From Dyadobacter sediminis (GTDB taxonomy: Bacteria > Bacteroidota > Bacteroidia > Cytophagales > Spirosomataceae), in NCBI RefSeq assembly GCF_005860765.1, contig NZ_VCEI01000011.1, positions 806,001 to 870,000 of the forward strand: 64,000 nt of DNA, in the 5' to 3' direction. A model generated the notes under the pieces. The model did not search any database, was not told the DNA's origin, and saw only the letters and a list, made by a program, of their open reading frames with translations. Positions 17,131 to 26,134 of the stretch are shown in pieces. Position 1 is the stretch's first letter. Every line of letters starts with the position of its first letter. The position numbers and the translations under genes were made by a program.

Positions 17131-18366
17131 CTATTTCTTCTTCTTTTTCCTTTTGGCCGTTTCAAAATCTTCCACTTCTTTCATCAGCGATTTGAGATCA
17201 TCGGAAGTATCTTCGGTAAAATCCAGTGTTTGGGAATACTCGGAAGATGTAATTTTGAGCACGTCGATCGGTTTGTCCAGATATTGCTGTATTTCGTCCA
17301 GAACAGGCTTTTCTTCCGGACTACAGAATGAAACGGCCAGTCCCTTTTGCATGCCCCGGCCCGTACGCCCTACCCGGTGAACGTAGTTTTCAGCCTGCTC
17401 CGGCAAATCGTAGTTTACTACATAATCCACATTGGCAATATCGATCCCTCTGGCACTTACGTCCGTTGCAATCAGTACTTTGACGTTTCCTTTTTTAAAA
17501 TCATTCAGCGCAGTAAGCCGGTCGGCCTGATCTTTGTCGCCGTGAATAGTCAGGCTTTGGATGCCCATTCTTTCCAGCGCATTAAAAACCCTTTCCGCAC
17601 GGACTTTGGTCCTGACAAAAACCAGGATTTTACTTTCCGGATTTTCCCGGATCACCCGTTCCAGAAAAAAACGTTTGTCGTCCATGCCGATGAAAGCAAC
17701 CGAATGCGAAATGTTTTTTGCAACCGGATTGTTTGGTGAAATCTGAATGCGGATCGCGTTTTTCACCAGCGAATAAGCGAGTTTTTTAATTTTCTCGTTG
17801 ATCGTAGCCGAAAAAAACAGCGTTTGCCGGCTTTTTGGCAAAAAACGGATCAGGTCCTGAATATCTTTAATAAAACCCAGGTCCAGCATATGGTCCGCTT
17901 CGTCCAGAATCAGGATTTCGATCCGGTTCAGTTTGATATAACCCTGACTTACCAGATCAAACATGCGTCCCGGCGTGGAAATCAGCACGTCAATCCCTTT
18001 TTCCAGCTGTGCAATCTGCGGCCCCTGCTCTACCCCGCCGAAAACGCTGAATGCCTTGACGCGCGTGTGCTGCCCGATTTTATTAAAGACCTCGTTAATC
18101 TGGATCGCCAGCTCCCGCGTAGGAACCATAACAACACATTTTATCCCCTCCGACCTGCTTGAAACCTTTTGCTTGTGCAGCTTGTCGATGACCGGAATGG
18201 CGAAAGCGGCCGTCTTACCCGTTCCTGTCTGCGCTATGGCCAGTACATCTTCTCCTTTTATAATCGCCGGAATAGCCTTGAACTGAATATCGGTCGGGCG
18301 CTTGAAACCGGCTGTTTCAAGGCTTCTTTTAATTTCCGGGGCAATCTGGTAATCTTCGAATTTCAT
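17131..18366 (-). CDS. DEAD-box ATP-dependent RNA helicase, RhlE-like
   Basis: The 411-residue protein carries all DEAD-box motifs in order: Q motif (FKRPTDIQ), Walker A AQTGTGKT, PTRELA, TPGR, DEAD, SAT, ARGID and HRVGRTGR. It unwinds RNA duplexes and takes part in ribosome assembly and RNA decay, in the cytoplasm. The C-terminal extension after the helicase core is short and ends in lysines (KRKKKKK), as in RhlE-type proteins. The start ATG follows directly from the motif order. A DnaJ-like pair lies upstream on the same strand. Confidence 0.93.
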   Translation of the reverse strand: MKFEDYQIAPEIKRSLETAGFKRPTDIQFKAIPAIIKGEDVLAIAQTGTGKTAAFAIPVIDKLHKQKVSSRSEGIKCVVMVPTRELAIQINEVFNKIGQHTRVKAFSVFGGVEQGPQIAQLEKGIDVLISTPGRMFDLVSQGYIKLNRIEILILDEADHMLDLGFIKDIQDLIRFLPKSRQTLFFSATINEKIKKLAYSLVKNAIRIQISPNNPVAKNISHSVAFIGMDDKRFFLERVIRENPESKILVFVRTKVRAERVFNALERMGIQSLTIHGDKDQADRLTALNDFKKGNVKVLIATDVSARGIDIANVDYVVNYDLPEQAENYVHRVGRTGRGMQKGLAVSFCSPEEKPVLDEIQQYLDKPIDVLKITSSEYSQTLDFTEDTSDDLKSLMKEVEDFETAKRKKKKK

Positions 18367-18453
18367 AAACTGTCATCTATTCAGGCAAATCTTTTTACCT
18401 GATTTTCAAAATTCTGTAAAGATACGCCCGTTATCCGGTAACAGCCGGAAATA

Positions 18454-18753
18454 TTACAAACCCGGCTCAAAAAACCGGAGCCTGTTTTTAAGCGCAGTCA
18501 TTTCTTTTTCCATAACATCGATACGTTCCAAAAGCGTATGGATCGCCTCAATGCCTTCCAGGTTAATATCCAGTTCGTGATGCAAGCGTATCATGCGTTC
18601 TATTTTCCGGAGCTGCGGAATATGCAGAAACTGCGTTTCACTTACTACAACCGTTTCGATCATTCCGTTGCGCTGTAAAGATTCTATAAATGAATACTCC
18701 ACGTTGTAAGAACTGCAGAATGTCTGTATTGCTATCAACTGACTGTTTTCCAT
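18454..18753 (-). CDS. cbpM: CbpM-type chaperone modulator
   Basis: This 99-residue protein is of the MerR/CbpM type, which binds the J-domain of CbpA and modulates its activity. It has an N-terminal helix-turn-helix-like region (YSFIESLQRNGMIETVVVSE), a linker (LRKIERMIRLHHELDINLEGIEAI) and a C-terminal coiled coil. It lies 11 bases downstream of the cbpA-like gene, the standard operon arrangement. Similar proteins in Bacteroidota are annotated as chaperone modulators; the binding partner is inferred from position. Confidence 0.85.
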   Translation of the reverse strand: MENSQLIAIQTFCSSYNVEYSFIESLQRNGMIETVVVSETQFLHIPQLRKIERMIRLHHELDINLEGIEAIHTLLERIDVMEKEMTALKNRLRFFEPGL

Positions 18754-18764
18754 AACAAAGCAGT

Positions 18765-19649
18765 TTAGGATTTGGATAATTCAGTAAACAACATTTTTTG
18801 ATGTTCAGTAAGGTTGGTCGGAATTTTGACGTTCAGGGTTACGTAAAGATCGCCAAACTGTCCTTCCTGCTTGTACACCGGGAATCCCTTTCCTTTTAAC
18901 CTCACAACACTTCCGTTTTGCGTTTCCGGCTTGATGTTGAGCTTCACTTTTCCGTTCATCGTGTCTGTAACCAGTTCTCCGCCCAGAACGGCCGTGTAAA
19001 GGTCAAGATCTGCTTTCAGGTGAAGGTCGTTTCCGGCCCTGCGGAATCTTTCATCCGTTTCGATTGCAAAGGTGATGTACAAGTCACCGTTCGGACCGCC
19101 GTTCGAGCCGGGCCCGCCATGACCGGCGATTTTTATGGTTTGTCCATTTTCAATTCCTGCAGGCACATTGATTCTGATATTTCTGCCATTTACAGTCAGT
19201 GTGCGTTTGTGCGTTTCATAGGCTTCCCTTAAGGTCAGACGAACTTCTGCCTGATAATCCTGACCTCTGAACCTTGCCTGTCTGCCGCCTCCGCCAAAAC
19301 CGCTTCCCGAGCCGAACATGGATTCAAAAAAATCAGAGAAACCGTCCCCACCACCCGAGAACCATTCGCCTTCCTGCCGGCCGGCATTGGCCCGCGACTG
19401 TCTGGCTTTTTCAAATTCCTCGCTGTACTGCCAGTCTTTTCCGTACTGATCGTATTTTTTTCTTTTTTCCGGATCGCTCAGCACTTCGTTTGCTTCATTG
19501 AGCTCCTGAAATTTCTTCTGCGCTTCCTTATCATTGGGATTAAGGTCCGGATGATACTTGCGGGCCAGTTTCCGGTATGCATTTTTAATCTCTTTTTCGT
19601 CCGCTTTTTTATCCACTCCAAGCGTTTGATAATAATCTACAAAGGGCAT
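18765..19649 (-). CDS. cbpA: CbpA-type DnaJ co-chaperone
   Basis: The 294-residue protein has an N-terminal J-domain (residues 5-70) with the HPD motif (YHPDLNP), a glycine-rich linker with phenylalanines ([19 protein letters not shown]), and the DnaJ C-terminal substrate-binding domain. The zinc-finger cysteines of true DnaJ are absent, so this is the CbpA subgroup. It stimulates DnaK ATPase and aids protein folding. It is followed by cbpM in one operon. Confidence 0.93.
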   Translation of the reverse strand: MPFVDYYQTLGVDKKADEKEIKNAYRKLARKYHPDLNPNDKEAQKKFQELNEANEVLSDPEKRKKYDQYGKDWQYSEEFEKARQSRANAGRQEGEWFSGGGDGFSDFFESMFGSGSGFGGGGRQARFRGQDYQAEVRLTLREAYETHKRTLTVNGRNIRINVPAGIENGQTIKIAGHGGPGSNGGPNGDLYITFAIETDERFRRAGNDLHLKADLDLYTAVLGGELVTDTMNGKVKLNIKPETQNGSVVRLKGKGFPVYKQEGQFGDLYVTLNVKIPTNLTEHQKMLFTELSKS

Positions 19650-19701
19650 AGCAAATCAATTTTTAATGTAGAATATTCAATTTAGGCAATCGTAAATATA
19701 T

Positions 19702-19944
19702 CTATTTCCGTTCCAGCATTTTCAGATAAAGATCTTCCACTTTCTTGCGCGCCCACGGTGTTTTTCTCAAAAATTTAAGACTGGATTTTACACTTGGCTC
19801 AAACTGGAAGCTGTTGATGTTCACATGATATCCCATTTGTTCCCATCCGTAATAATCGACGAGTTCGTTGAGCATGGCTTCCAGCGTTTTTCCGTGAAGC
19901 GGATTATTAGGTTGTATTTCCATATCTTCTATCAGATTAGGCAA
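19702..19944 (-). CDS. VF530/DUF2132 family DNA-binding protein
   Basis: The 80-residue protein has the family's hallmarks: [29 protein letters not shown] at the start and a segment [24 protein letters not shown] at the end, which is a small winged helical fold. Members are small basic DNA-binding proteins found across many bacteria; the biological role is not known. The neighbouring oxidoreductase gene is divergent, so promoters lie in the 73-base gap. Confidence 0.9.
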   Translation of the reverse strand: MPNLIEDMEIQPNNPLHGKTLEAMLNELVDYYGWEQMGYHVNINSFQFEPSVKSSLKFLRKTPWARKKVEDLYLKMLERK

Positions 19945-20017
19945 CGGTTTAAAGTAGATTTATCATCCTGAATAATTATTATGCGGAATGATTAGTTCAA
20001 ACTTATAAAACTTGTTT

Positions 20018-20998
20018 ATGGATCAGATCAAATGGGGAATTCTTGGCTGCGGAAATGTGACGGAGGTAAAAAGCGGGCCCGCTTTCAGCAAAGTTGCAAA
20101 TTCCAGCCTTGCTGCCGTGATGCGCAGGGATGCAGAAAAAGCAGCCGATTATGCGCAGCGGCATCACGTTCCAAAATGGTATGCCGATGCCGACGCGCTG
20201 ATCAACGATCCGGAAGTCAATGCCATTTACATTGCTACGCCGCCGGATGCGCATGAAGAGCTCGCGATCAAGGCTATACGTGCAGGAAAACCGGTTTACA
20301 TAGAAAAACCAATGGCCAGAAATGCAGCAGAATGCGAACGGATCATTGAGGCAGGAAAGAAAGCAGGCGTTCCGGTCTTTGTGGCTTATTACCGGAGAGC
20401 GCTGGATTATTTTCTGAAAGTAAAAGAACTTGTGGACTCCGGGATAATCGGGGATGTGCGCTATGTAAGTATTTGCCTGCAATGGCAGCCTTACGAAGAA
20501 GAAGTAGGCGAAAACGCCAGACCGCGCTGGCGTGTTACTCCGGAAATCTCCGGCGGAGGCCATTTTCATGACCTTGCCTCGCACCAGTTTGATTTTCTGG
20601 AATTTGTATTCGGGCCGGTGAAAACGGCGCAGGGAATTTCCAGAAATCAGGCGGGGTTGTATGAAGCCGACGATATCGTAATGGCCAGTTTTGAATTCGA
20701 ATCCGGCGTGCTGGGAAACGGAAGCTGGTGTTTTACGATTGACAAAGCGCAGCGCCAGGACGAAGCACGGATTACCGGTTCAAAAGGAAAAATAACATTC
20801 TCCTTTTTTGAAAAATTCGATATTATCGTTGAAAATGAAGCCGGTACAAATGTGATGCATATTCCATATCCGGAACATGTGCAGCAGCCTCTTATAGACC
20901 TGATTGTAAAAGAACTGCGTGGCGAAGGAAAAAGCCCGAGTAACGGTGACACCGGCATCCGCGCAAGCCGCATTATGGATGAAATCTGCACGAAATAA
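20018..20998 (+). CDS. Gfo/Idh/MocA family oxidoreductase
   Basis: The 326-residue NAD(P)-dependent dehydrogenase starts at the ATG at 20018; a TTG six bases earlier is also possible. The N-terminal Rossmann fold has the WGILGCGNVT glycine motif, then the EKPMA motif (about residue 94) that contacts the nicotinamide, and the C-terminal alpha/beta domain with GGGHFHDLASHQFDFLEF, where the His residues are catalytic in relatives. Substrates are sugars, inositols and similar. No neighbours point to a pathway, so the substrate is unassigned. It is a complete, single gene. Confidence 0.88.
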   Translation: MDQIKWGILGCGNVTEVKSGPAFSKVANSSLAAVMRRDAEKAADYAQRHHVPKWYADADALINDPEVNAIYIATPPDAHEELAIKAIRAGKPVYIEKPMARNAAECERIIEAGKKAGVPVFVAYYRRALDYFLKVKELVDSGIIGDVRYVSICLQWQPYEEEVGENARPRWRVTPEISGGGHFHDLASHQFDFLEFVFGPVKTAQGISRNQAGLYEADDIVMASFEFESGVLGNGSWCFTIDKAQRQDEARITGSKGKITFSFFEKFDIIVENEAGTNVMHIPYPEHVQQPLIDLIVKELRGEGKSPSNGDTGIRASRIMDEICTK

Positions 20999-21000
20999 TG

Positions 21001-21048
21001 AAATGCTTTTAGCTTTTAGCCGTTGGCTTCTGGCTTTTAGCTTTTTGA
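21001..21048 (-). repeat. Short GCTAAAA/GCCAGAA repeat tract
   Basis: On the minus strand the region reads as repeated 7-mers of the type AAAAGCT/AAAAGCC/AGAAGCC (about six units), directly after the oxidoreductase stop codon. Similar heptameric tracts are found between genes in other Bacteroidota. It could be a remnant of tandem-repeat slippage. No hairpin is formed. Confidence 0.55.
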
Positions 21049-21235
21049 ACAGGAATTGATCAGTAAAGAAAAGCTTGTAAAAACTTTTAACCGAAACTGA
21101 ATTCAATCATTAATCTGAAAATGAATATTAATATTGCAGCTTTAAGGAAAATTGCATAATTATTTAAGTTGAGGCAATACAAAAAAGTTGCGAAATTCAG
21201 TTAATTGAACAATATAAACTCCAAATTCAATAGTC

Positions 21236-21349
21236 ATGGCAAAAGGTAAAAATCTTGATAAGGGAAGCGCAAAAAAAGAGCCCGAGAAGAACCTGAAAGA
21301 GAAGCGTGCCGAAAAGAAGGCTAAAAAGGACAGTAAAAAAGATTACTGA
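21236..21349 (+). CDS. Lysine-rich small protein (37 residues)
   Basis: The ORF runs from ATG to TGA and encodes 37 residues, of which about 16 are lysine or arginine (MAKGKNLDKGSAKKEPEKNL then KEKRAEKKAKK). There is a separate leader, and the composition and good start context suggest a real small basic protein, probably nucleic-acid or ribosome associated. No family name is claimed. It is followed by a long hairpin (21384). Confidence 0.55.
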   Translation: MAKGKNLDKGSAKKEPEKNLKEKRAEKKAKKDSKKDY

Positions 21350-21383
21350 CCTATTTTCGAAAGGTTGCATGAATAGTTCAAAC

Positions 21384-21432
21384 GAGCGCAGCCGAATGCC
21401 AGAAAACGTTCAAAGGCATCCCGGCTGCGCTC
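21384..21432. other. Long interrupted hairpin
   Basis: An 11-bp perfect stem (GAGCGCAGCCG and its complement) continues after a small bulge into a 5-bp inner stem (ATGCC/GGCAT), giving a near-continuous 16-bp helix with a 14-nt loop. There is no U-tract, so it may be an RNA-processing or protein-binding element, or the 3' end of the small basic protein's mRNA. Confidence 0.55.
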
Positions 21433-21567
21433 CACACAACCATTCAAAATCAGTAATGCAAAAATTATTGTTATAAATATCTACAAATGACTATTTATAA
21501 CAACAAATGACAAAACATGACTACAAACAACAATTCATAACCTCTTCATTTATAAGCGAATCCATAC

Positions 21568-21867
21568 TCAATAAACTTCCCGGTTCGTCTTGTATTTTGC
21601 CAGCCGTTTTTTGGATCTTATGATCCTGGAATTGATGCGGTTCTTTTCATCCGAAGTCATCACGTCATCCGCTTTTGCCTTCTCCAGAGCTGCCTTGATC
21701 AGATCCTGCTCGCGCATCAGTTTGCCGTACTCCACCATTGTTACTTTTTTATCCTTGTAAGCGGATTCGATCTGTTCATTCATTTTTTTCAGATCCGACT
21801 CAAAATCCTGTGCGTAGACAGCAGCACCGGAAAGCATTAAAACAGAAGCTACAAGAAAGGATTTCAT
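21568..21867 (-). CDS. Secreted small helical protein, unrecognised
   Basis: The 99-residue protein has a clear signal peptide (cleavage after about residue 19, AVYAQ). The mature part is strongly helical and rich in Lys and Glu (DFESDLKKMNEQIESAY, AALEKAKADDVMTSDEKNRI), suggesting a coiled coil. Periplasmic or surface location is expected. The pattern 'sheet-free, coil, charged' resembles small periplasmic chaperone-like proteins, but no family is assigned. It is transcribed towards the hairpin at 21384. Confidence 0.65.
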   Translation of the reverse strand: MKSFLVASVLMLSGAAVYAQDFESDLKKMNEQIESAYKDKKVTMVEYGKLMREQDLIKAALEKAKADDVMTSDEKNRINSRIIRSKKRLAKYKTNREVY

Positions 21868-22035
21868 TTTAGATAAGGATTTGCTGAGACCAATATTTTA
21901 CTGAACGCCGCTAATTTAAAGAAGTGTTCTTTATCCTGAATCAGTTAATTTAGTTTCTGGTCAAATTTAAAGCAAGTTTCGGGTTGAACAGCAAAATTTA
22001 AACCGGCACATTTGCAGGAAAGAAGCATCAAAATC

Positions 22036-22878
22036 ATGAGCCGGGAAACTTACAATTACGATAAAATTGCAAAAGCCATTGAGTTTATCGTCGCCAATGC
22101 AAAAGCACAGCCTTCCCTTTTCGACGTGGCGGAGGAAGTCTGTATAAGCCAGTTCCATTTTCAGCGCGTATTTACGGAATGGGCCGGTGTAAGTCCGAAA
22201 AAATTCCTGCAGTACATTACGGCTGCGTACCTGAAAGAAAAAATCCGGGAAACAGCCAATCTTGCAGAACTGGCGGAATTCGCCGGACTTTCCAGCCAGA
22301 GCCGCGTTTACGATCATTTTATTACCATGGAAGCTGTTACGCCGCTGGAATTCAGAAGTAAAGGAAACGGTGTTTTCATCACTTACGGGTTCCACGAAAC
22401 GCCATTTGGCGAATGTTTTATTGCCGTCACCGAACGCGGCATTTGCGCCATGGCTTTTGTGGATGAAGTCACACGAAATGAGCAGTTGACCTTACTGCTG
22501 AAAAAATGGACGAATGCAGCCCTATCGGAAAAACCTTCAGTAACGCAGGAATATATAAACCGGATTTTTGACCCTTCCGGACAAACACCCGCCAGGCTGC
22601 CGCTGATCGTGCATGGCACCAACTTTCAGCTAAAAGTCTGGGAAGCATTGCTGAAGATACCAAACGGCTCGGTAACTACTTATCAGCAGATTGCCAGGAG
22701 CATAGGCGTTCCCGGCGCTGTTCGGGCAGTCGGAACGGCAGTCGGGGACAATCCTGTGGCTTACCTGATTCCTTGTCACCGCGTGATCCGGAAAGAAGGC
22801 ATTCTGGGCGAGTACCGCTGGGGAAGTCTGCGCAAAAAAGCCCTGATCGGATGGGAAGCGGCCCGGCTGGAATTGTGA
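22036..22878 (+). CDS. AraC-type regulator fused to methylated-DNA-[protein]-cysteine S-methyltransferase (Ada-like)
   Basis: From the ATG at 22036 the protein has 280 residues. Residues about 1-95 are an AraC helix-turn-helix (SLFDVAEEVCISQFHFQRVF and FAGLSSQSRVYDHF); the C-terminal half is an Ogt/AdaB methyltransferase with the catalytic PCHRV motif and the VPGAVRAVGTA DNA-binding helix. The N-terminal zinc-binding Cys domain of E. coli Ada is absent. The enzyme repairs O6-methylguanine and may regulate repair genes. A longer frame from TTG 22012 exists. Confidence 0.9.
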   Translation: MSRETYNYDKIAKAIEFIVANAKAQPSLFDVAEEVCISQFHFQRVFTEWAGVSPKKFLQYITAAYLKEKIRETANLAELAEFAGLSSQSRVYDHFITMEAVTPLEFRSKGNGVFITYGFHETPFGECFIAVTERGICAMAFVDEVTRNEQLTLLLKKWTNAALSEKPSVTQEYINRIFDPSGQTPARLPLIVHGTNFQLKVWEALLKIPNGSVTTYQQIARSIGVPGAVRAVGTAVGDNPVAYLIPCHRVIRKEGILGEYRWGSLRKKALIGWEAARLEL

Positions 22879-23085
22879 AATTTCCTGGTTCCTTAACCCT
22901 GAATTTCCCTGAAATGCGGAATAATTTACACAGGATTCAATTATTTTAAATTGAACAATTGCAATTTTAAAATCACTTAAAAAGCTTGTTAACAACGGTT
23001 TAATTCAATTTTAAATACAACTATTTTATTATGGACTGAAAATGGAAATAACAAGTTCAGTTATTAACCAATTATACAGTACAAA

Positions 23086-23691
23086 ATGAAAAATAACATC
23101 CTACGTTCGCTAGCCATTGCAGCATTATTCGTTACAAGCAGTCTGACAGGATTTGCTCAGTTTTCTCTGGGCTTGCAGGGAGGTATTGCCAAGTCAGATG
23201 TGGAAGATTCCAAAACCGTTGCCGGCGGCGGCGTCAATTTGCGCGTATTCGCATCGCCTAAACTTGCATTCGGGGTGGCCGGAAAAATTTATGCAGACGG
23301 AAGCGATTACAGCATAGCAGGACAGACGCTCAGCTCTACCGGAACGCTTATGCCGGTTACAGGAACAGTTGATTATTTCTTTTCGGAAAGTTTTATACGT
23401 CCGTACGTTGGTGCTGATGCCGGTGTTTATTTCTCCAAATACGATGCCAAGTTCAACGGCAATACCATTCTGGAATCATCACGCCACAGTAATTTCGGAG
23501 CTGCTCCACGCGCAGGTCTGCTATTTGCATTCGGTAACGTTGGAATCCAGCTGGAAGGAATTTATCACTTCATGTTTGGCAATAAAAATCATAGCTCTAC
23601 AACCGGTACCGCCAGCAACATTGATTTTGAATCTACCAAAAATTTTGGCGGTGTCAATGTCGGCGTAATATTCGGAATCGGCGGAAAGTAA
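23086..23691 (+). CDS. Outer-membrane beta-barrel protein
   Basis: The 201-residue protein has a signal peptide (cleavage near FAQ, residue 25) and the alternating glycine/aromatic pattern of a small eight-stranded porin-like barrel of OmpA/OmpW type. Strand-like segments include FSLGLQGGIAKSD, NLRVFASPKLAFGVAGKIYAD, FIRPYVGADAGVYFSKYDA and FGGVNVGVIFGIGG at the C-terminus. The function is unspecified. A strong terminator follows. It is a single gene with a long upstream leader (about 200 bases) that is AT-rich. Confidence 0.8.
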   Translation: MKNNILRSLAIAALFVTSSLTGFAQFSLGLQGGIAKSDVEDSKTVAGGGVNLRVFASPKLAFGVAGKIYADGSDYSIAGQTLSSTGTLMPVTGTVDYFFSESFIRPYVGADAGVYFSKYDAKFNGNTILESSRHSNFGAAPRAGLLFAFGNVGIQLEGIYHFMFGNKNHSSTTGTASNIDFESTKNFGGVNVGVIFGIGGK

Positions 23692-23716
23692 TCAATCGTC
23701 AAGATATAAATGTATG

Positions 23717-23745
23717 AAAAACGCGCTGTTCAGCGCGTTTTTTTG
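23717..23745 (+). terminator. Rho-independent terminator
   Basis: A 12-bp stem (AAAAACGCGCTG and its complement) has a 2-nt loop and a T-run downstream, and ends the beta-barrel gene. Confidence 0.88.
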
Positions 23746-23801
23746 TTGCTATCTATTCCTGCATTAACTTGCCTGCTTTCAAGCCAAACCTTTTTTCGGA
23801 T

Positions 23802-24689
23802 ATGATGCCGACTTTTAAACAACAGCTTTGTACGTGGCTTGCATCTTTGCAATTTCATTGTGAGGAAGAAAAAACAGACGGATTTTTCTGCCGGTTAATG
23901 GTTTTCAGCAGAAAAGATCTTTTGATGAAACTTATCCTTGCTGAAACCGTACAATGGCAAAAATCGGGTACGCCGGAAGAATTACATGCTGAAATAAAGC
24001 AAATAGAAGAACAGCGGGAAAGCGGATTAAGGTCGGTTATTTTATGGGATGATCTTTGGATGACCAAAACGGAAATTGTAAAATCAAGAATCGGTGCAGC
24101 ATTGGGCATTTCCCATAAAATCCCGGCAAGACTTACCGTAGTACGTCGGATCGACAAGGCAACGGCTGCGTATTTTATCGAAAAAAATCATCTGAACGGC
24201 GATGTAACGTCCAAATACCGCTACGGCCTTTTTCTTCCAGCACGCTATTTCCGCATCTTACATACCGATTTTCCGCATCATTCCGATTCTGACGAATTGC
24301 TTGCAGCTGTCGCCACATTCAGCCGTCCGCGCATTTTCAGACGTGAAGAACAGCCGTTCCGGTCGTATGAACTGATCCGGTTTGCAAGTCTGTTGCACAG
24401 CAATGTTGTCGGCGGGCTCGATAAATTACTGCGCGCATTCATCCGCGAGCGCAAACCGGATGATATCATGACTTATGCGGATCTGGAATGGTCGGATGGC
24501 TCGAACTATGAAAAGCTCGGCTTTCAGAAAATTTCAAGGATCCCGCCGATCCCGTTTTATCTGAACCCTGAATCCATGCAGCGAAATCCGGTAACGAATG
24601 ATCTGAAAGAAGAAAAAACTGCTTCCGGTACAGTCATAACGGTTTACAATGCCGGAAGCATCAAATACGTAAAAACGGTTGTTAATTGA
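23802..24689 (+). CDS. Protein resembling phage homing-endonuclease/Mom-type GNAT-like proteins
   Basis: From the ATG at 23802 the protein has 295 residues. Landmarks in order: an N-terminal segment ending VILWDDLWMTKTEIVKSRI, like the 'i..eDeW..k..ivks.I' motif in phage homing endonucleases; a linker; then FIEKNHLNGDVTSKYRYGLF, ATFSRPR, YELIRFAS, VVGGLDKLLRAFI, IMTYADLEWSDGSNYEKLGF, which correspond to the C-terminal part of such phage proteins and to GNAT-like DNA-modification enzymes. No nuclease catalytic residues are seen in the N-terminal part. It overlaps the start region of miaA (24686-24695), so the two are co-transcribed. The function is inferred only. Confidence 0.6.
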   Translation: MMPTFKQQLCTWLASLQFHCEEEKTDGFFCRLMVFSRKDLLMKLILAETVQWQKSGTPEELHAEIKQIEEQRESGLRSVILWDDLWMTKTEIVKSRIGAALGISHKIPARLTVVRRIDKATAAYFIEKNHLNGDVTSKYRYGLFLPARYFRILHTDFPHHSDSDELLAAVATFSRPRIFRREEQPFRSYELIRFASLLHSNVVGGLDKLLRAFIRERKPDDIMTYADLEWSDGSNYEKLGFQKISRIPPIPFYLNPESMQRNPVTNDLKEEKTASGTVITVYNAGSIKYVKTVVN

Positions 24690-24694
24690 AAGGT

Positions 24695-25639
24695 ATGGTT
24701 CCTCTGCTCGTCATCATCGGCCCTACCGCTTCGGGTAAAACCCGGCTGGCAACAAGGCTTGCAAATGAAATCAACGGCGAAATCATCAGTGCGGATTCCC
24801 GTCAGGTTTACAGAAAAATGGACATCGGCACCGGCAAAGACCTGGCTGAATACCGGATTGGCGAAAAGCATATTCCATATCATCTGATCGATATCTGTGA
24901 CGCAGGCGAGCAATATAACGTCAACGATTTCCAGCATGATTTTGAAAGAATTTATCATGAAATAATAGCGAACGGGCATGTTCCTGTTTTGTGCGGCGGA
25001 ACCGGTTTTTACATTTTTTCCCTGCTGAAAGGCCATGCGTATGCGTTGGTTCCGGTAAATGAAGCGCTGCGGAAGGAACTGGAAACTTTGTCGACCGAAG
25101 CCCTTCTGAGCCGCTTTGAACAACTGGATTCCGCATACAGGAATCTGGCGGACACATCCACCCGCAAACGCCTGATCCGCGCTATTGAAATCTCCGAATT
25201 TCTGATCAGGAACTCCAACGCAGACCTATTTGAAGAAAAAGCGCAGAACAAGTACCATCCGCTTGTTTACGGACTTAACCCGGCTGTGGAAACAAGACGG
25301 GAAAGAATAAGCACACGGCTGGAAAACAGGCTTCAAAACGGGCTTGTGGAAGAAGTGCAATCGTTGCTGAGCGACGGACTTTCTGCTGAGCAGCTGATTT
25401 ATTATGGTCTGGAATACAAATACATTACGCTATTCCTGACAGGCACACTTACCTACAACGAAATGAAGCAACGGCTTGAAACGGAAATACACCGCTTTGC
25501 CAAACGACAAATGACTTTTTTCCGAAAAATGGAAAAAGACGGCATTCCGGTTCACTGGCTTCCGGAGGATTATTCCGAGAGTGAAAAAATACAGACCGTT
25601 ATTGAAGGGTACAATACTTACAAAGGCCGTCTTTCCTGA
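24695..25639 (+). CDS. miaA: tRNA dimethylallyltransferase
   Basis: The enzyme has about 314 residues from ATG 24695; a TTG at 24686 would add three. It transfers a dimethylallyl group to N6 of A37 in tRNAs that read UNN codons. The P-loop GPTASGKT, the SADSRQVYRKMDIGTGK substrate region and the LVYGLNP segment are present in order, and the C-terminal half has the FAKRQMTFFRK motif. Length is normal. It starts immediately after or within the stop of the upstream gene (translational coupling). Confidence 0.95.
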   Translation: MVPLLVIIGPTASGKTRLATRLANEINGEIISADSRQVYRKMDIGTGKDLAEYRIGEKHIPYHLIDICDAGEQYNVNDFQHDFERIYHEIIANGHVPVLCGGTGFYIFSLLKGHAYALVPVNEALRKELETLSTEALLSRFEQLDSAYRNLADTSTRKRLIRAIEISEFLIRNSNADLFEEKAQNKYHPLVYGLNPAVETRRERISTRLENRLQNGLVEEVQSLLSDGLSAEQLIYYGLEYKYITLFLTGTLTYNEMKQRLETEIHRFAKRQMTFFRKMEKDGIPVHWLPEDYSESEKIQTVIEGYNTYKGRLS

Positions 25640-25675
25640 ACCGGAAATACAGATTAATCAACGACTGATTCCACA

Positions 25676-26134
25676 ATGAACAAAAAAATAAGCAGCCTTT
25701 TACTTTTGCTGATCCTGAGCATTACCGACGCGTATCTGCTTGCACATCCCAATCTGGTCGGGAAACTGGGCATCCTGATTTACAAGCACAGCTATATCAA
25801 GGACTTTCCACGCGCACTGGCTACCGTTCTGATCGTAATCTCCATTTCGCTGCTGATCTGCGAAGCTGTTTTTCGCTATGTAAAAAGAAATACGGCACTG
25901 GTTATTTACGCAGCGCTTGTGGGGTTTGCGGTTTTCTGGCTGGTTTATGTTTACACCCTGTTTTCCAGCTTTGCGTACCGCATTACGGGCAAGGCCTTTA
26001 TTTACGGCGCGCATCTTCTGCCGGTAATTCTGGGCGGAATGTACGGGCGTTATCTGATCCGGAAACTGCTGGTGCCGAAAACAGTGCCGGACGCCGGCCC
26101 GGAAAAAAGCAATCCGGAAAGCACATCCGTCTGA
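25676..26134 (+). CDS. Polytopic membrane protein, unrecognised
   Basis: The protein has 152 residues and about four hydrophobic segments (residues 5-25, 43-62, 72-93 and 108-127). The C-terminal tail is short and charged. No family signature is visible. It lies 36 bases after miaA, so it is likely in the same operon as miaA and the upstream gene. The function is unknown. Confidence 0.6.
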   Translation: MNKKISSLLLLLILSITDAYLLAHPNLVGKLGILIYKHSYIKDFPRALATVLIVISISLLICEAVFRYVKRNTALVIYAALVGFAVFWLVYVYTLFSSFAYRITGKAFIYGAHLLPVILGGMYGRYLIRKLLVPKTVPDAGPEKSNPESTSV

